A stretch of 64,000 nucleotides of DNA from Kribbella soli (GCF_004331345.1 NZ_SJJZ01000004.1:62001-126000), one strand, 5' to 3'. Counted from the first letter of the stretch, positions 42,944 to 51,514 are shown. The notes: a model not told the origin generated them from the sequence alone. Made by a program: numbers and translations.

Positions 42944-43419
42944 TCCTCCCCTGAACCCTCTTCCGTCGCGAATCGGTCGAGTACGCCGATCAACCGGTCG
43001 AGGACGTCACGAGCGACGGCGTACTCGTCCTCGCCGAACTCGTCGGCGAAGCGGCGCTCCAGCTCGCCCAGGTACCCGAATCCGTCGCCGGCCACGTCCA
43101 GTCCGTGCTCGGAGTACGTCACCACCTTCGCCCGGCCGTCGTTCGGGTCGGAGCGCATCTCCAGCAGGTCGAGCGCGACCATGTCGCGGATCACCTCACC
43201 CATCGACTGCCTGGTGATCCCGGCCCGGGCTGCCATGTCGGCGGCTCGGGCGCCGTCGGAGTGCAGAAAGCCGAAGACCGAGTTGTGGGCCATCTTCACC
43301 TCGGTGTGCCCGTCGGCGTGGGCGCGCCGGACCATGTCGGACTGCAGCGCGCGGTTGGCTCGCTCGACCAGCGCGATCAGCGGCTTCCGATCGAGTCGCG
43401 GGACCTGAGGCCTTGACAT
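42907..43419 (-). CDS. MarR-family transcriptional regulator
   Basis: The 170-residue protein has a MarR winged HTH (about 50-115; AADMAARAGITRQSMGEVIRDMVALDLLEMRSDPNDGRAKVVTYSEHG, with the D-x-R wing). It contains no cysteine, so it should respond to a ligand rather than to thiol oxidation. It is divergent from the glutamate-cysteine ligase-like gene with a symmetrical element between them, and is the likely controller of that thiol unit. Its 3' end overlaps the arsR-like gene. Confidence 0.87.
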   Translation of the reverse strand: MSRPQVPRLDRKPLIALVERANRALQSDMVRRAHADGHTEVKMAHNSVFGFLHSDGARAADMAARAGITRQSMGEVIRDMVALDLLEMRSDPNDGRAKVVTYSEHGLDVAGDGFGYLGELERRFADEFGEDEYAVARDVLDRLIGVLDRFATEEGSGEDQASSSAGGSVG

Positions 43420-43421
43420 GT

Positions 43422-43461
43422 CGTAAGGATACCTTCCAATATTTTGACAGGAAGCCTTACG
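43422..43461. promoter_or_regulatory. candidate MarR operator and promoter of the thiol operon
   Basis: CGTAAGG (43422-43428) and CCTTACG (43455-43461) are perfect inverted arms. Inside them CTTCC (43433-43437) mirrors GGAAG (43450-43454). The left arm also contains the short dyad AAGG-ATA-CCTT. A TTGACA lies at 43444-43449 within the centre. The element starts just before the marR ATG, as expected for an autoregulated MarR divergon. Confidence 0.6.
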
Positions 43462-43478
43462 GTATCAGGGAGGGTCCG

Positions 43479-44369
43479 ATGGAGGCCAGGGAACTGCACC
43501 CGGTGGTGGCCGGTCTGTTCGCGCGGGGGCGGCGGCGGACGGTCCGGGTCGCGATCGAGCAGGAGTACGTCGTCGCCGCGGCCGACGGCGGCGTGGTGCC
43601 GATCGAGGAGGTGCGGCGGGCGGCGGAGGGATCGCTCGCGGCGCCGTACGTCAGCTTCGAACCCGGCGGCCAACTCGAACTGAGCCTGCCGCCGTCGCTC
43701 GATCCGATCGGCGACCTGCGTTCGCTGACTGCCGACCTCCGGCGTCGGCTCGCCGGGATCACACTGCGGGCGATCCCGGTCGACCCGCGGCAGGACGTGC
43801 CGTTGCAGTTGACCTCGGCGCGGTATGTCGCGATGCAGCGGCACTTCGACCGCATCGGGCCGGCCGGTCGGCGGATGATGCGCCGTACCGCGTCCACCCA
43901 GATCTGTCTGGACTGGTGGCCGGGACAGACCGGGATCGAACAGTGGCGGGTACTCAACCTGGCCGGGCCGTTCCTCGCAGCCCGTTTCAACCGCAGCGAC
44001 CGGCTGGCGACCTGGCTGGAGGTCGACCCGGCGCGTACCGCGTTCGACGACAGCCTGCTGCGCGACGAGGACCCGGTCACGTCGTACGCCGCCTTCGCCG
44101 CGGCCGCCACGGTCTTCGTCGACGGGCCGGTCGGGCACGTGAGCACCCTGTTCCCACCTGTCCGCCCGCGCGGGACGTACCTCGAGGTGCGCTTCCTCGA
44201 CGCCGACGAACCGGACGTGGTCGAGCGAGCGGTCGGCGTACTCAAGCAGCTCATGTACGACGACGTACGTCGGCGCGACGTGCTGCGGGCGCTCGAAGGG
44301 TCTTCTTCCGCAGAGCTGTGGCGCGCGGCGGCTGCCGGCGTACTGGATCAGGAGGTGGCGGCAGCGTGA
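43479..44369 (+). CDS. glutamate-cysteine ligase-like enzyme (GCS2/EgtA-like), short form
   Basis: The 296-residue protein has the carboxylate-amine ligase hallmarks VAIEQEYVV (24-32) and EPGGQLELSLPP (61-72), matching the Glu/Mg-ATP sites of plant-type and EgtA gamma-glutamylcysteine synthetases. It is shorter than the usual 370-430 residues. AGGGAGGG precedes ATG 43479. The next genes encode a GshB-like ATP-grasp enzyme and a MAPEG protein, so it probably makes gamma-glutamylcysteine for a glutathione-type thiol. An EgtA role in ergothioneine synthesis is the alternative, but no other egt genes are present here. Confidence 0.78.
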   Translation: MEARELHPVVAGLFARGRRRTVRVAIEQEYVVAAADGGVVPIEEVRRAAEGSLAAPYVSFEPGGQLELSLPPSLDPIGDLRSLTADLRRRLAGITLRAIPVDPRQDVPLQLTSARYVAMQRHFDRIGPAGRRMMRRTASTQICLDWWPGQTGIEQWRVLNLAGPFLAARFNRSDRLATWLEVDPARTAFDDSLLRDEDPVTSYAAFAAAATVFVDGPVGHVSTLFPPVRPRGTYLEVRFLDADEPDVVERAVGVLKQLMYDDVRRRDVLRALEGSSSAELWRAAAAGVLDQEVAAA

Positions 44370-44449
44370 GCGAGCGAAGCGAGTTCACTTACAAGCACAG
44401 CGGGTCTCGCCGCGCAGCGGCGCCCGGAGCGAAGCGAGGACGTCGATGA
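44366..44449 (+). repeat. MIRU-like mini-ORF linking two operon genes
   Basis: An 84-base frame (27 residues, starting VSERSEF and ending GAKRGRR) begins with GTG overlapping the upstream stop as GTGA and ends in TGA overlapping the downstream start as ATGA. Two copies of GAGCGAAGCGAG (44372-44383 and 44427-44438) lie 55 bases apart. Mycobacterial interspersed repetitive units have just this layout of a small in-frame ORF bridging two operon genes by start/stop overlap. The peptide is very basic and probably not functional by itself. Confidence 0.65.
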
Positions 44450-45405
44450 GCGGGGTGCTGTTCGTGACCGACCCGTTGGCCGGTCTGCAGGGCGATATCG
44501 ACGCCAGCGTCGGTTTGATGGATGCGACGCAGGACCTGGGATTCGACATCTGGTGCTGCGGTCCGGAAGAACTCGCGGTCGTCGACGGCCGGGTGTGCGC
44601 GCGGGCTCGCCGGATCCGGCTGCGGCCTCGAGTCGCCGGTGGTGACCATCGGTGGATCGTGGACTCGACGTGGTGGGACGAGCTCGGCACCGCGGTCGTC
44701 GATGTCGCGTCGTTCGAGGTGGTTCACCTGCGGATCGATCCGCCCGTCGACACGCGATACCTGCACACGACGTACCTGCTCGACCTCATCGAACAGGCGG
44801 GCACGCGGGTGATCAATCGGCCGGAGGGGATCCGGGCGATGCACGAGAAGCTCGTCGCGCTGCAGTTCCCCGAGTTGTGCCCGCCGACATACGTCGGGGC
44901 CGATCCGCAGGCGCTGCGGTCGTTCGTGCGCAGCGTCGGCACGGCCGTCGTGAAGCCGGTCGACGGGTTCGCGGGGATCGGTGTCTGGCTCGTGCGCGAC
45001 GACCGGAGCGCGATCGCGTTGCTGGAGTCGGCCACGCACGGCGGGCGACAGCACGTGATCGCCCAGCAGTTCCTGCCGACAGTTGCACAGGGCAACAAGC
45101 GGTTGTTCCTGCTGGACGGCGAGATCGTCGGGGCGGTCCTTCGGCGGCCGGCCGTCGACGACTTCCGGATCGGGCCGCCGGTCGCACCGGCCGAGATCGA
45201 CGACCACGACCGCGCGATCGTCGCCGTACTCGGACCAGTACTGCGCAGGCACGGCCTGGTCATCGCCGGCCTCGACGTGATCGACGGCCGGCTGATCGAG
45301 GTCAACGTCACCTGTCCCGGCGGCATGCACAAAACCGACGCCCTGCTCGGGACCCACCTCAACCACACCATCGTCAGCAGTCTGTTCAGAGGAGCACTGG
45401 TATGA
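44446..45405 (+). CDS. glutathione synthetase-like ATP-grasp ligase (GshB type)
   Basis: The 319-residue protein follows proteobacterial GshB closely in its motifs: RIDPPVDT (96-103), NRPEGIR and EKL (124-136), VVKPVDGFAG (168-177, ATP lysine Lys170), GNKRLFLLDG (216-225), GLDVIDG (275-281) and EVNVT (285-289). GshB joins gamma-Glu-Cys to glycine with ATP. It begins at the ATGA end of the MIRU-like mini-ORF and overlaps the MAPEG gene at ATGA. Glutathione synthetase is rare in actinobacteria, which mostly use mycothiol, so the true acceptor could also be another amine. Confidence 0.85.
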   Translation: MSGVLFVTDPLAGLQGDIDASVGLMDATQDLGFDIWCCGPEELAVVDGRVCARARRIRLRPRVAGGDHRWIVDSTWWDELGTAVVDVASFEVVHLRIDPPVDTRYLHTTYLLDLIEQAGTRVINRPEGIRAMHEKLVALQFPELCPPTYVGADPQALRSFVRSVGTAVVKPVDGFAGIGVWLVRDDRSAIALLESATHGGRQHVIAQQFLPTVAQGNKRLFLLDGEIVGAVLRRPAVDDFRIGPPVAPAEIDDHDRAIVAVLGPVLRRHGLVIAGLDVIDGRLIEVNVTCPGGMHKTDALLGTHLNHTIVSSLFRGALV

Positions 45406-45794
45406 GCACCGTCACCGTTGTCTGTATTGCCCTGCTGGGCATCCTGTTGTTCCTGCTCGGTGCCAACGTCACCCGCAACCGCGCCCTCCGCGGCGGCGGC
45501 AACCAGCAGCCGACCGATCCGACCGACCGGCTGCTGATCGCGGTCCGCGCGCACGGCAACGCGGCCGAGTACATCCCGACGATGATCGTGCTGCTGCTGG
45601 TCTGCTCGACGCTGTCCGACAGCAGGCTGATCGACGTACTCGCCATCGCGGCCGTCGTCGTCCGGTTCACGCACGCACTCGGCATGTTGCGGTCCGCCTC
45701 GCTGGCGACACACGGCCCGCTCCGCGATGTCGGTGCCATGGGCACCTATCTCGTCGGGGTCGCGCTCGGCGTCACCGCGATCGTGACGATCTGA
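45402..45794 (+). CDS. MAPEG-family membrane protein
   Basis: The 130-residue protein has about four helices and the MAPEG pattern RAHGNAAEYIP (about 49-59) followed by a hydrophobic run and FTHALGMLRS. MAPEG proteins are membrane enzymes of glutathione conjugation or peroxide reduction. ATG 45402 overlaps the GshB-like stop as ATGA, with GGAG upstream. Co-translation with two thiol-synthesis genes makes a glutathione-type transferase role plausible. Its last 23 bases overlap the converging araC gene. Confidence 0.83.
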   Translation: MSTVTVVCIALLGILLFLLGANVTRNRALRGGGNQQPTDPTDRLLIAVRAHGNAAEYIPTMIVLLLVCSTLSDSRLIDVLAIAAVVVRFTHALGMLRSASLATHGPLRDVGAMGTYLVGVALGVTAIVTI

Positions 45795-46602
45795 AAGCGG
45801 TCGGAGTGGAGCCGGTGAGCTGGCGGAACACCCGCGCGAAGTGCTGGCTGGAGCTGAAGCCGAGGCTCAGTGCGAGCGCGGTGATGGTCACGTCGCTAGA
45901 TTCGAGGAGTTGGCGAGCGCGGTCGATCCGGCGTTCGTTGAGGTAGCGGTGCGGTGGCTGGCCGAGCTCACCGGCGAACAGCTCGGCCAGGTACGCCGGG
46001 GCGAGTCCGACGCGATCCGCCAGCTCCTTCAGCGTCCAGTGCTCGTGGAACTCCTGGTCCAGCAGGCGTTTCACCGTCCGTACAGCGGGATGCATCGCGA
46101 GCTGCGGTACGGCGGCCGGCGCCAGCGACCGGGAGACCGCGAGCACCAGGTGGTCCACCGCGAGCGCCAGTCCCGTCTCGGCGTACTCGTACCGCGTGGT
46201 CAACTCCCGGACCAGCTGCGCGAACGCGTACGCCAGCTCGCCGGCCTCCTGATGTACGACGGTCCGCGGCATCCTGAGTCCCGGGTGACGCCTGCCGACT
46301 ACCTCCAGGTCGATCGCGGCGAAGTAGAAGTGGTGATTGCCGGACCGGCCCGCAAGGTGATGGGTCATCCCGGGCGGTACGGCGAACAGGTGTCCTGGAT
46401 GCAGTGCGTAGCTCTCACCGCCGGCGACCCAGTGCGTGGTGCCGTGCTGCTGTAGGTAGATCTCCCACACCGGATGGTCGTGCGGCTCGATCAGGAACTG
46501 CTCGGGCACCCACTGCTCGCCTGCGTGCAGCAGGCCGCTGCCCGGCGCAAAGCCGTCGGCGTGGAAGCCGGCGCGAAGCCCACTAGGGCGATGCAGGGAC
46601 AC
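45772..46602 (-). CDS. AraC-family regulator with N-terminal cupin-like sensor
   Basis: The 276-residue protein has an AraC-type arm-binding domain (about 20-150; HDHPVWEIYLQQHGTTHWVAGGESYALHPGHLFAVPPG) and two HTH motifs (about 175-272; TLKELADRVGLAPAYLAELFAGELGQPPHRYLNERRIDRARQLL, ITALALSLGFSSSQHFARVFRQLTG). It starts with GTG 46602. It is divergent from the phytanoyl-CoA dioxygenase-like gene 71 bases away, its likely target. Confidence 0.87.
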   Translation of the reverse strand: MSLHRPSGLRAGFHADGFAPGSGLLHAGEQWVPEQFLIEPHDHPVWEIYLQQHGTTHWVAGGESYALHPGHLFAVPPGMTHHLAGRSGNHHFYFAAIDLEVVGRRHPGLRMPRTVVHQEAGELAYAFAQLVRELTTRYEYAETGLALAVDHLVLAVSRSLAPAAVPQLAMHPAVRTVKRLLDQEFHEHWTLKELADRVGLAPAYLAELFAGELGQPPHRYLNERRIDRARQLLESSDVTITALALSLGFSSSQHFARVFRQLTGSTPTAFRSSRSR

Positions 46603-46673
46603 CTGAAGATTGTGCCCAGTTGCCTGAACATCGGCAACGCCAATGGGGTCGATCAGTTCCTAGGTTGATCGTC

Positions 46674-47465
46674 ATGGACGCTGACGACATTGCCTTCTAC
46701 CGCGAGCACGGTTACTGGATCTCGCCGCGGATCGTGCCCGACGACGTACTGGATGCGGCCGAGCGCGGGATGCAGCGGTTCTACAAGGACGATCACGATC
46801 AGGCGCTGCCCGACGTACCGGCGACTCGTGGCTGGCGGCCGGAGGACGGCGACGTACTGCGGAAGAATGACTACTCGTCGCTTCGAGTGGACGAACTGGC
46901 CGCGCTGGTTCGGCACCCGGCGATCGCCGCGACGGCGGCTGCGTTGTCCGGGGCGGCGGGCATCCGACTGTGGCATGACCAACTGCTGTTCAAGCCGCCG
47001 GGAGGATCTGCGGGGGTCGGGTGGCACACGGACCGGCAGTACTGGCAGTCGTGTACGTCGGACGAGATGCTGACCGCCTGGGTCGGGTTCCACGACGTCG
47101 ACGAGGTGAACGGCGCGGTGGCGTTCATGCCCGGCAGTCATCGGTGGTCCGTGACCGGGCTGGACTTCTTCTCGCAGGACGCGGCGGGGCTGGAGGCGTC
47201 GATCGTCGCGCAGGGGTTCGACCCGACTCCCGTCGTACCGCGGATGCGGCGTGGGCAGGTCAGCTTCCACCATTGCCGGACCGTGCACGGCAGCTCGGCC
47301 AATCTGAGTACGGCGCCGCGCCGTTCGCTCGCGATCCATCTGCAGCCGCTCGACAACCGCTGGCGCCCCGGCGCGAGCCACCCGAACGACACCCTCGTCG
47401 GCCACAACCCCGACCCCGACTACACCGATCCGGCGATCCAGCCACAACTCTGGCCAGCCGGCTAA
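46674..47465 (+). CDS. phytanoyl-CoA dioxygenase (PhyH)-family Fe(II)/2-oxoglutarate oxygenase
   Basis: The 263-residue protein has the metal triad H-x-D in GWHTDRQYW (about 121-129) and the distal His in CRTVHGSS (about 203-210), with Arg in PRRSLAIH to bind 2-oxoglutarate. The double-stranded beta-helix core runs about 80-225. ATG 46674 (MDADDIAFY) is chosen over an in-frame ATG at 46620. The substrate is unknown. It is divergent from an AraC regulator; its stop overlaps that of the converging amidohydrolase. Confidence 0.88.
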   Translation: MDADDIAFYREHGYWISPRIVPDDVLDAAERGMQRFYKDDHDQALPDVPATRGWRPEDGDVLRKNDYSSLRVDELAALVRHPAIAATAAALSGAAGIRLWHDQLLFKPPGGSAGVGWHTDRQYWQSCTSDEMLTAWVGFHDVDEVNGAVAFMPGSHRWSVTGLDFFSQDAAGLEASIVAQGFDPTPVVPRMRRGQVSFHHCRTVHGSSANLSTAPRRSLAIHLQPLDNRWRPGASHPNDTLVGHNPDPDYTDPAIQPQLWPAG

Positions 47466-48730
47466 GCCTTGTCCTTGACGAGGTCGCCCTGTTTCATGAT
47501 CGCCGCGAAGGCGGTCTCCGGGGCGGCCAGCAACTGGATGTCGTCCAGCGGGTTGCCGTTCACGAGGATCAGGTCGGCGAGTGCGCCTTCCTCGACGACT
47601 CCGAGAACACCCGGGTACGGATTCCGGGCGGCGGACAGCGACAACAGTTCGGCGTTGGTGACGGTCGCCATCGTCAGCACCTCGGCCGGCGTGAACCAGC
47701 GCGTCATCTTGGCGAGCTGCTTGCCCTGCTTGACTGCGAGCGACGGGTCGAACAAGGTGTCGGTCCCCCAGGCCAGCCGGACGTCGTGCTTCTTCGCCAG
47801 CTCGTACGCCGTTTCCGTCCCGGTCACCATCTGCTCGAACTTCGACCGGCTCCCCGGCGGGACGGGAGGTGCGTCCTCGTCGTCCAGGAAGGGCTGGAGC
47901 GACCACCAGACGTCGTTCTCCGCCATCAGCTCGACGGTCTCGTCGTCGAGCAGCTGACCGTGTTCGATGCACCTGACCCCGGCCCGGATCGCCTGCTGGA
48001 CCGCGCGCGGCGTGTAGGCATGCACCATCACGTAGGTTCCCCAGTTCTCCGCGGCCTCGACCGCCGCGTGCAACTCGGCCTCGGTGTACTGCGTGACGTC
48101 CAGCGGATCGTACGACGACGCGACGCCGCCGCCTGCCATGAGTTTGAGCTGCGAGGCGCCGAGCATGAGCTGCTCACGCGCGGCCTCGAACACCGCGCTG
48201 ACACCGTCGGCGATGCGGACGGCACCCACCAGCTCGGCATGGCTCAGGTAGCCGGTACGACCCCGTGGGATCTCGTGCCGGGCCCGGAAGTCACCGTGCC
48301 CACCGGTCTGCGAGATCATCGCCCCGGAAGGGTAGATCCGCGGCCCCGGCACCAGGCCGTCGTCGATCGCTTGCTTCAGCCCGAGCGACGGGCCGCCGGC
48401 GTCCCGGACCGTGGTAAAGCCGCGCAGCAACGTGTCCCGCGCCGCGGCCGCCGCGACGATGTGCAGGAACCCGACATCGCCCGTCAACGCGGTCATCAGC
48501 GGCACCGAGGCGAAGATCGCGTGCCAGTGGGCATCGATCAGTCCCGGGATCAGCGTCCGCCCTTCGCCGGGTACGACGCGCGCACCGGCAGGGATCTCGG
48601 CCGTCGGCGAGATCTTGTCGATGACTCCGTCGCGGACGACCACCTGCGTCGGATCCCCGACACTGCCGCGACGTACGTCCAGCACTCGCACCTGATCAAA
48701 CACGGTCGGCTGTCCCTGGTCCGAAGTCAC
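47462..48730 (-). CDS. amidohydrolase-superfamily metal-dependent hydrolase (Xaa-Pro/Xaa-Arg dipeptidase-like)
   Basis: The 422-residue protein has the metal motif PGLIDAHWHA (about 62-71), with further ligands in KLMAGGGV (Lys), MVHAYTP, CIEHG and GTDTLF. This set fits the Sgx9260/prolidase-like amidohydrolases, which carry a carboxylated lysine. It probably cleaves N-acyl- or aminoacyl-amino acids. It starts with GTG 48730 behind GAGAGGTG. Cytoplasmic, no signal peptide. Confidence 0.87.
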   Translation of the reverse strand: MTSDQGQPTVFDQVRVLDVRRGSVGDPTQVVVRDGVIDKISPTAEIPAGARVVPGEGRTLIPGLIDAHWHAIFASVPLMTALTGDVGFLHIVAAAAARDTLLRGFTTVRDAGGPSLGLKQAIDDGLVPGPRIYPSGAMISQTGGHGDFRARHEIPRGRTGYLSHAELVGAVRIADGVSAVFEAAREQLMLGASQLKLMAGGGVASSYDPLDVTQYTEAELHAAVEAAENWGTYVMVHAYTPRAVQQAIRAGVRCIEHGQLLDDETVELMAENDVWWSLQPFLDDEDAPPVPPGSRSKFEQMVTGTETAYELAKKHDVRLAWGTDTLFDPSLAVKQGKQLAKMTRWFTPAEVLTMATVTNAELLSLSAARNPYPGVLGVVEEGALADLILVNGNPLDDIQLLAAPETAFAAIMKQGDLVKDKA

Positions 48731-48828
48731 GGCGGCACCTCTCGCGATGGGTTCCCATCTCGAGAGTAGGACCGTCCAGGTCAGGACTGCTCATCCGATC
48801 TGGAGGAGGAAGCCGCGACTCCGGACTG

Positions 48829-49050
48829 TCACCCGACGTCGGTCGGGTCGAACGGTGGGACCTGCAGGACTTCGAGAATGTTGACTCCGAGCATGTCGAG
48901 GTGGTTCAGGATGCCGGCCAGCGCTGCCTGGTCGGCGAGGTACCCGTGGAGCACGGTCTGCACCGGCTCCGGATCCACCGCCAGTGCGGGAAACGCTTCG
49001 GTCAGCTCCTGCGACAACGTGCCCTGCACCCGGATCACGTAGTGGCCCAT
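48829..49050 (-). CDS. small conserved-looking protein, function unknown
   Basis: The 73-residue protein (MGHYVIRVQGTLSQ...) begins with a beta strand resembling ACT-like folds and ends EVLQVPPFD. ATG 49050 is chosen because GGGGGC lies upstream; a longer in-frame start at 49140 would overlap the upstream region of the divergent UPF0104 gene. It may be a small ligand-binding or interaction module. No function is proposed. Confidence 0.6.
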   Translation of the reverse strand: MGHYVIRVQGTLSQELTEAFPALAVDPEPVQTVLHGYLADQAALAGILNHLDMLGVNILEVLQVPPFDPTDVG

Positions 49051-49197
49051 GGCAACGCCCCCTTTCCCGGCGCCACCCACTGTTCCGGAGCAGCGGCGGC
49101 AAGGCATCACCCTTCCCGGGCGATGGGTGGTCCGGACCACGTCGGCTCCCCCGGATCGTGGGAGGCCGGCGCGCCGATCCGGCGGCAGGGTGGTGGA

Positions 49198-50259
49198 GTG
49201 GCCGACCCCTCACCGCGACCGGAATCGACCCGCAAGGCGACGCGGCGCCGAGTCCCCAAGACGCTGGTACGCGTGGGTCGGCTGCTGCTCGTCGCCGTCG
49301 TCGCCTGGCTGTTGCTGCGGCTGCTGCGGGCCATCGACTGGAGCCAGGTCGGCTACGCGATGACTCACCTGAGCCCGTGGCAGGTCATGGTGATCCTCCT
49401 CGTCCTGCCGATCCGCCGGTTCGTACTCGCGGCTCCGCTGGCACTGTTCGTGACCGGGCTCGGCATACCGCGTGCCATGGTCAACGACGTCGCGGCCAGC
49501 TCGGTAGCGACGATCGCGCCGTCGCCGGGCGATGTCGTCGTACGGCTGGCAATGCTCCGATCGTGGGGCATCGACGCGCAAGCGGCGGCGTCCGGACTGA
49601 CGCTCAGCACGCTGCTGTTCTACATCGCCCGGCTGGCCGCGCCGGTTCTCGGGTTCGTCATCTTCTGGATCGGCCGGACCTTCTACGCACCGTTCGGTTG
49701 GGCAGCACTCGTTTTCGGTACCGGGGCCGCCGCGTTGCTGGCCGGCCTGATCTACGCCGTACGAGCAGAGCGGACTGCCGCGGCGCTCGGACGGACGCTC
49801 GGTTCGCTGATCCGAAGAGTGCGGCCGGCCGGCAACGGACCGGACGAGTGGGCCGAGCGACTGGTCGACTTCCAGGCCCAGAGCGCGGGGCTCCTGAAAG
49901 CGCAGGGCCCGCTCGCGGTTGTCAGCTTGTGCGGTGTGGTCGTCGTGGAGGCGGGTGTCCTCGTGCTGTGCCTCGGCTTCGTCGGCATCCCGCTGAGCGG
50001 CGCCACCGTCCTGCTGCTCGCGTGCACCTTCCTCGTCATCTATCCATTCACCGGCCTGCCGCTGATGGGCGCGGGAGTGCTCGACGCGACCTACACGGCG
50101 TTCGTCTCGTCGCACAGTGACCTGGAGGCAACGACACTGGTCGCCGGACTGCTCGTCTGGCGGGTCGCTGTCCAGGTCGTACCGGTCGTGGTGGGCCTGC
50201 TGATGCTTGTGCGCTGGCGCCACCTCGATCGCCGGGCGGCGAGCCACCGTACGACGTGA
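49198..50259 (+). CDS. UPF0104/AglD-like membrane protein (LPG synthase transmembrane region)
   Basis: The 353-residue protein has about eight transmembrane helices in the pattern of the lysylphosphatidylglycerol-synthase transmembrane/UPF0104 family (ATIAPSPGDVVVRLAMLRSWG, PLMGAGVLDATYTAF). It has no tRNA-dependent aminoacyltransferase domain, so it may act as a lipid flippase-like protein. GTG 49198 is chosen as the start; ATG 49123 is an alternative that would add 25 polar residues. Confidence 0.75.
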   Translation: MADPSPRPESTRKATRRRVPKTLVRVGRLLLVAVVAWLLLRLLRAIDWSQVGYAMTHLSPWQVMVILLVLPIRRFVLAAPLALFVTGLGIPRAMVNDVAASSVATIAPSPGDVVVRLAMLRSWGIDAQAAASGLTLSTLLFYIARLAAPVLGFVIFWIGRTFYAPFGWAALVFGTGAAALLAGLIYAVRAERTAAALGRTLGSLIRRVRPAGNGPDEWAERLVDFQAQSAGLLKAQGPLAVVSLCGVVVVEAGVLVLCLGFVGIPLSGATVLLLACTFLVIYPFTGLPLMGAGVLDATYTAFVSSHSDLEATTLVAGLLVWRVAVQVVPVVVGLLMLVRWRHLDRRAASHRTT

Positions 50260-50372
50260 GCGCCCAGATCACCTGGATCGGGTGAGCTGCCGGGCGCGCC
50301 GCAGACCTATCGTCGGGACGGGCCAGGAGCGCGTGACGCACGAGACTCCTGAGCGGACCAGAGGAGGTCGAG

Positions 50373-51512
50373 ATGGACCAGGCCGACAACGGACCCCCGG
50401 CCGGACCCTCGACGAGCGGGCACCGCTTCCACCCCGCCCAGCTGCTGACGCTCGGTCTCCCGGTCGGCCTGGTGGCCGGCGCGCTCGTGACCGCGGTGAT
50501 CTTCCTCGCCGTCGATCGCGGCGACAGCGCCGGCGCCTCATCGACCTCCGGCGGCGCAGATCCCGGTACGGCGATGTGCGCTGCGATCCCGGTCGCGGAC
50601 CAGGTGCTGCCCTCGATCGTCACCATCTCGGCCCGTCGCGGCGCCGCCGCGGGAACCGGGTCCGGACAGCTGATCCGCAGCGGCGGGTACGTCCTGACCA
50701 ACGACCACGTCATCTCGGTCGCCGCGGGCTCCGGCGGCGCGGTGTCCGTGCGGTACAGCGACGGCCGCACCTCCGACGCGACGATCGTCGGCCGCGATCC
50801 GAGTACGGACCTGGCCGTGCTGAAGGCGGCCGACGGCGCCGGCGACTATCCGGTCATCGAGCTCGGATCGTCCGGGTCTCTGCAGGTCGGCCAGCCGGTG
50901 ATCGCCCTCGGTGCCCCGCTGGGGCTCAGCAGTACCGTCACGTCGGGCATCGTGAGTGCGCTGGACCGCTATGTGCCGGTGCCGGGTGACGCGGTGACCC
51001 ATCACCTGATCGGTGCCGTCCAGACCGACGCGGCCATCAACCCCGGCAACAGCGGCGGCGCGCTGGTGGACTGCGACGGGCGCCTGGTCGGCGTCAACGC
51101 CGCGATCGCCACCGTTCCGGATGCCTCGGGCGCCGGCGGCGGCGGGAGCGTCGGCCTCGGCTTCGCGATCCCGATCGATCTGGCGAACCCGATCGCCGAA
51201 CAGCTGATCAGCACCGGCAAGCCGGGGCACCCGACGACCGGCCTCCAGGTCCAGGAGATCCCGCCCGCGGTCGCGAAGGCCGCCGGGACACCGACCGGGC
51301 TGTTCGTGCTGGGGGTCGACGCCGGTGGCCCCGCGGTGCAGGCGGGCCTGCAGGCCGGCGACATCATCACCAAGGTCGACGGCCAGCCGGCCGTCAGCAG
51401 CGAGCAGATCGTGGTGGCGACCTTGACCCGTCAGGCCGGGGACAAGCTCGACCTGACCTATCTGCGATCCGGCAAGCAGACAGACATCACCCTCACGCTG
51501 GGCGCACCCTAG
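50373..51512 (+). CDS. S1C (HtrA/DegP-type) membrane-anchored serine protease with PDZ domain
   Basis: The 379-residue protein has a cytoplasmic N-terminus, one helix (about 24-47), an extracytoplasmic trypsin-like domain with His112 (TNDHV), Asp146 (STDLAVLK) and Ser227 (GNSGGAL), and a C-terminal PDZ domain (about 285-375; GPAVQAGLQAGDIITKVDG). This is the quality-control protease layout of actinobacterial PepD/HtrA. GGAGG precedes ATG 50373. It lies two bases from the converging glutaminase stop. Confidence 0.92.
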   Translation: MDQADNGPPAGPSTSGHRFHPAQLLTLGLPVGLVAGALVTAVIFLAVDRGDSAGASSTSGGADPGTAMCAAIPVADQVLPSIVTISARRGAAAGTGSGQLIRSGGYVLTNDHVISVAAGSGGAVSVRYSDGRTSDATIVGRDPSTDLAVLKAADGAGDYPVIELGSSGSLQVGQPVIALGAPLGLSSTVTSGIVSALDRYVPVPGDAVTHHLIGAVQTDAAINPGNSGGALVDCDGRLVGVNAAIATVPDASGAGGGGSVGLGFAIPIDLANPIAEQLISTGKPGHPTTGLQVQEIPPAVAKAAGTPTGLFVLGVDAGGPAVQAGLQAGDIITKVDGQPAVSSEQIVVATLTRQAGDKLDLTYLRSGKQTDITLTLGAP

Positions 51513-51514
51513 CC

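Noticed and set aside
44652..45794. 380-residue frame containing the MAPEG protein
   Set aside because: The first 250 residues are an out-of-frame shadow of the GshB-like gene; the MAPEG start at 45402 has GGAG and ATGA coupling.
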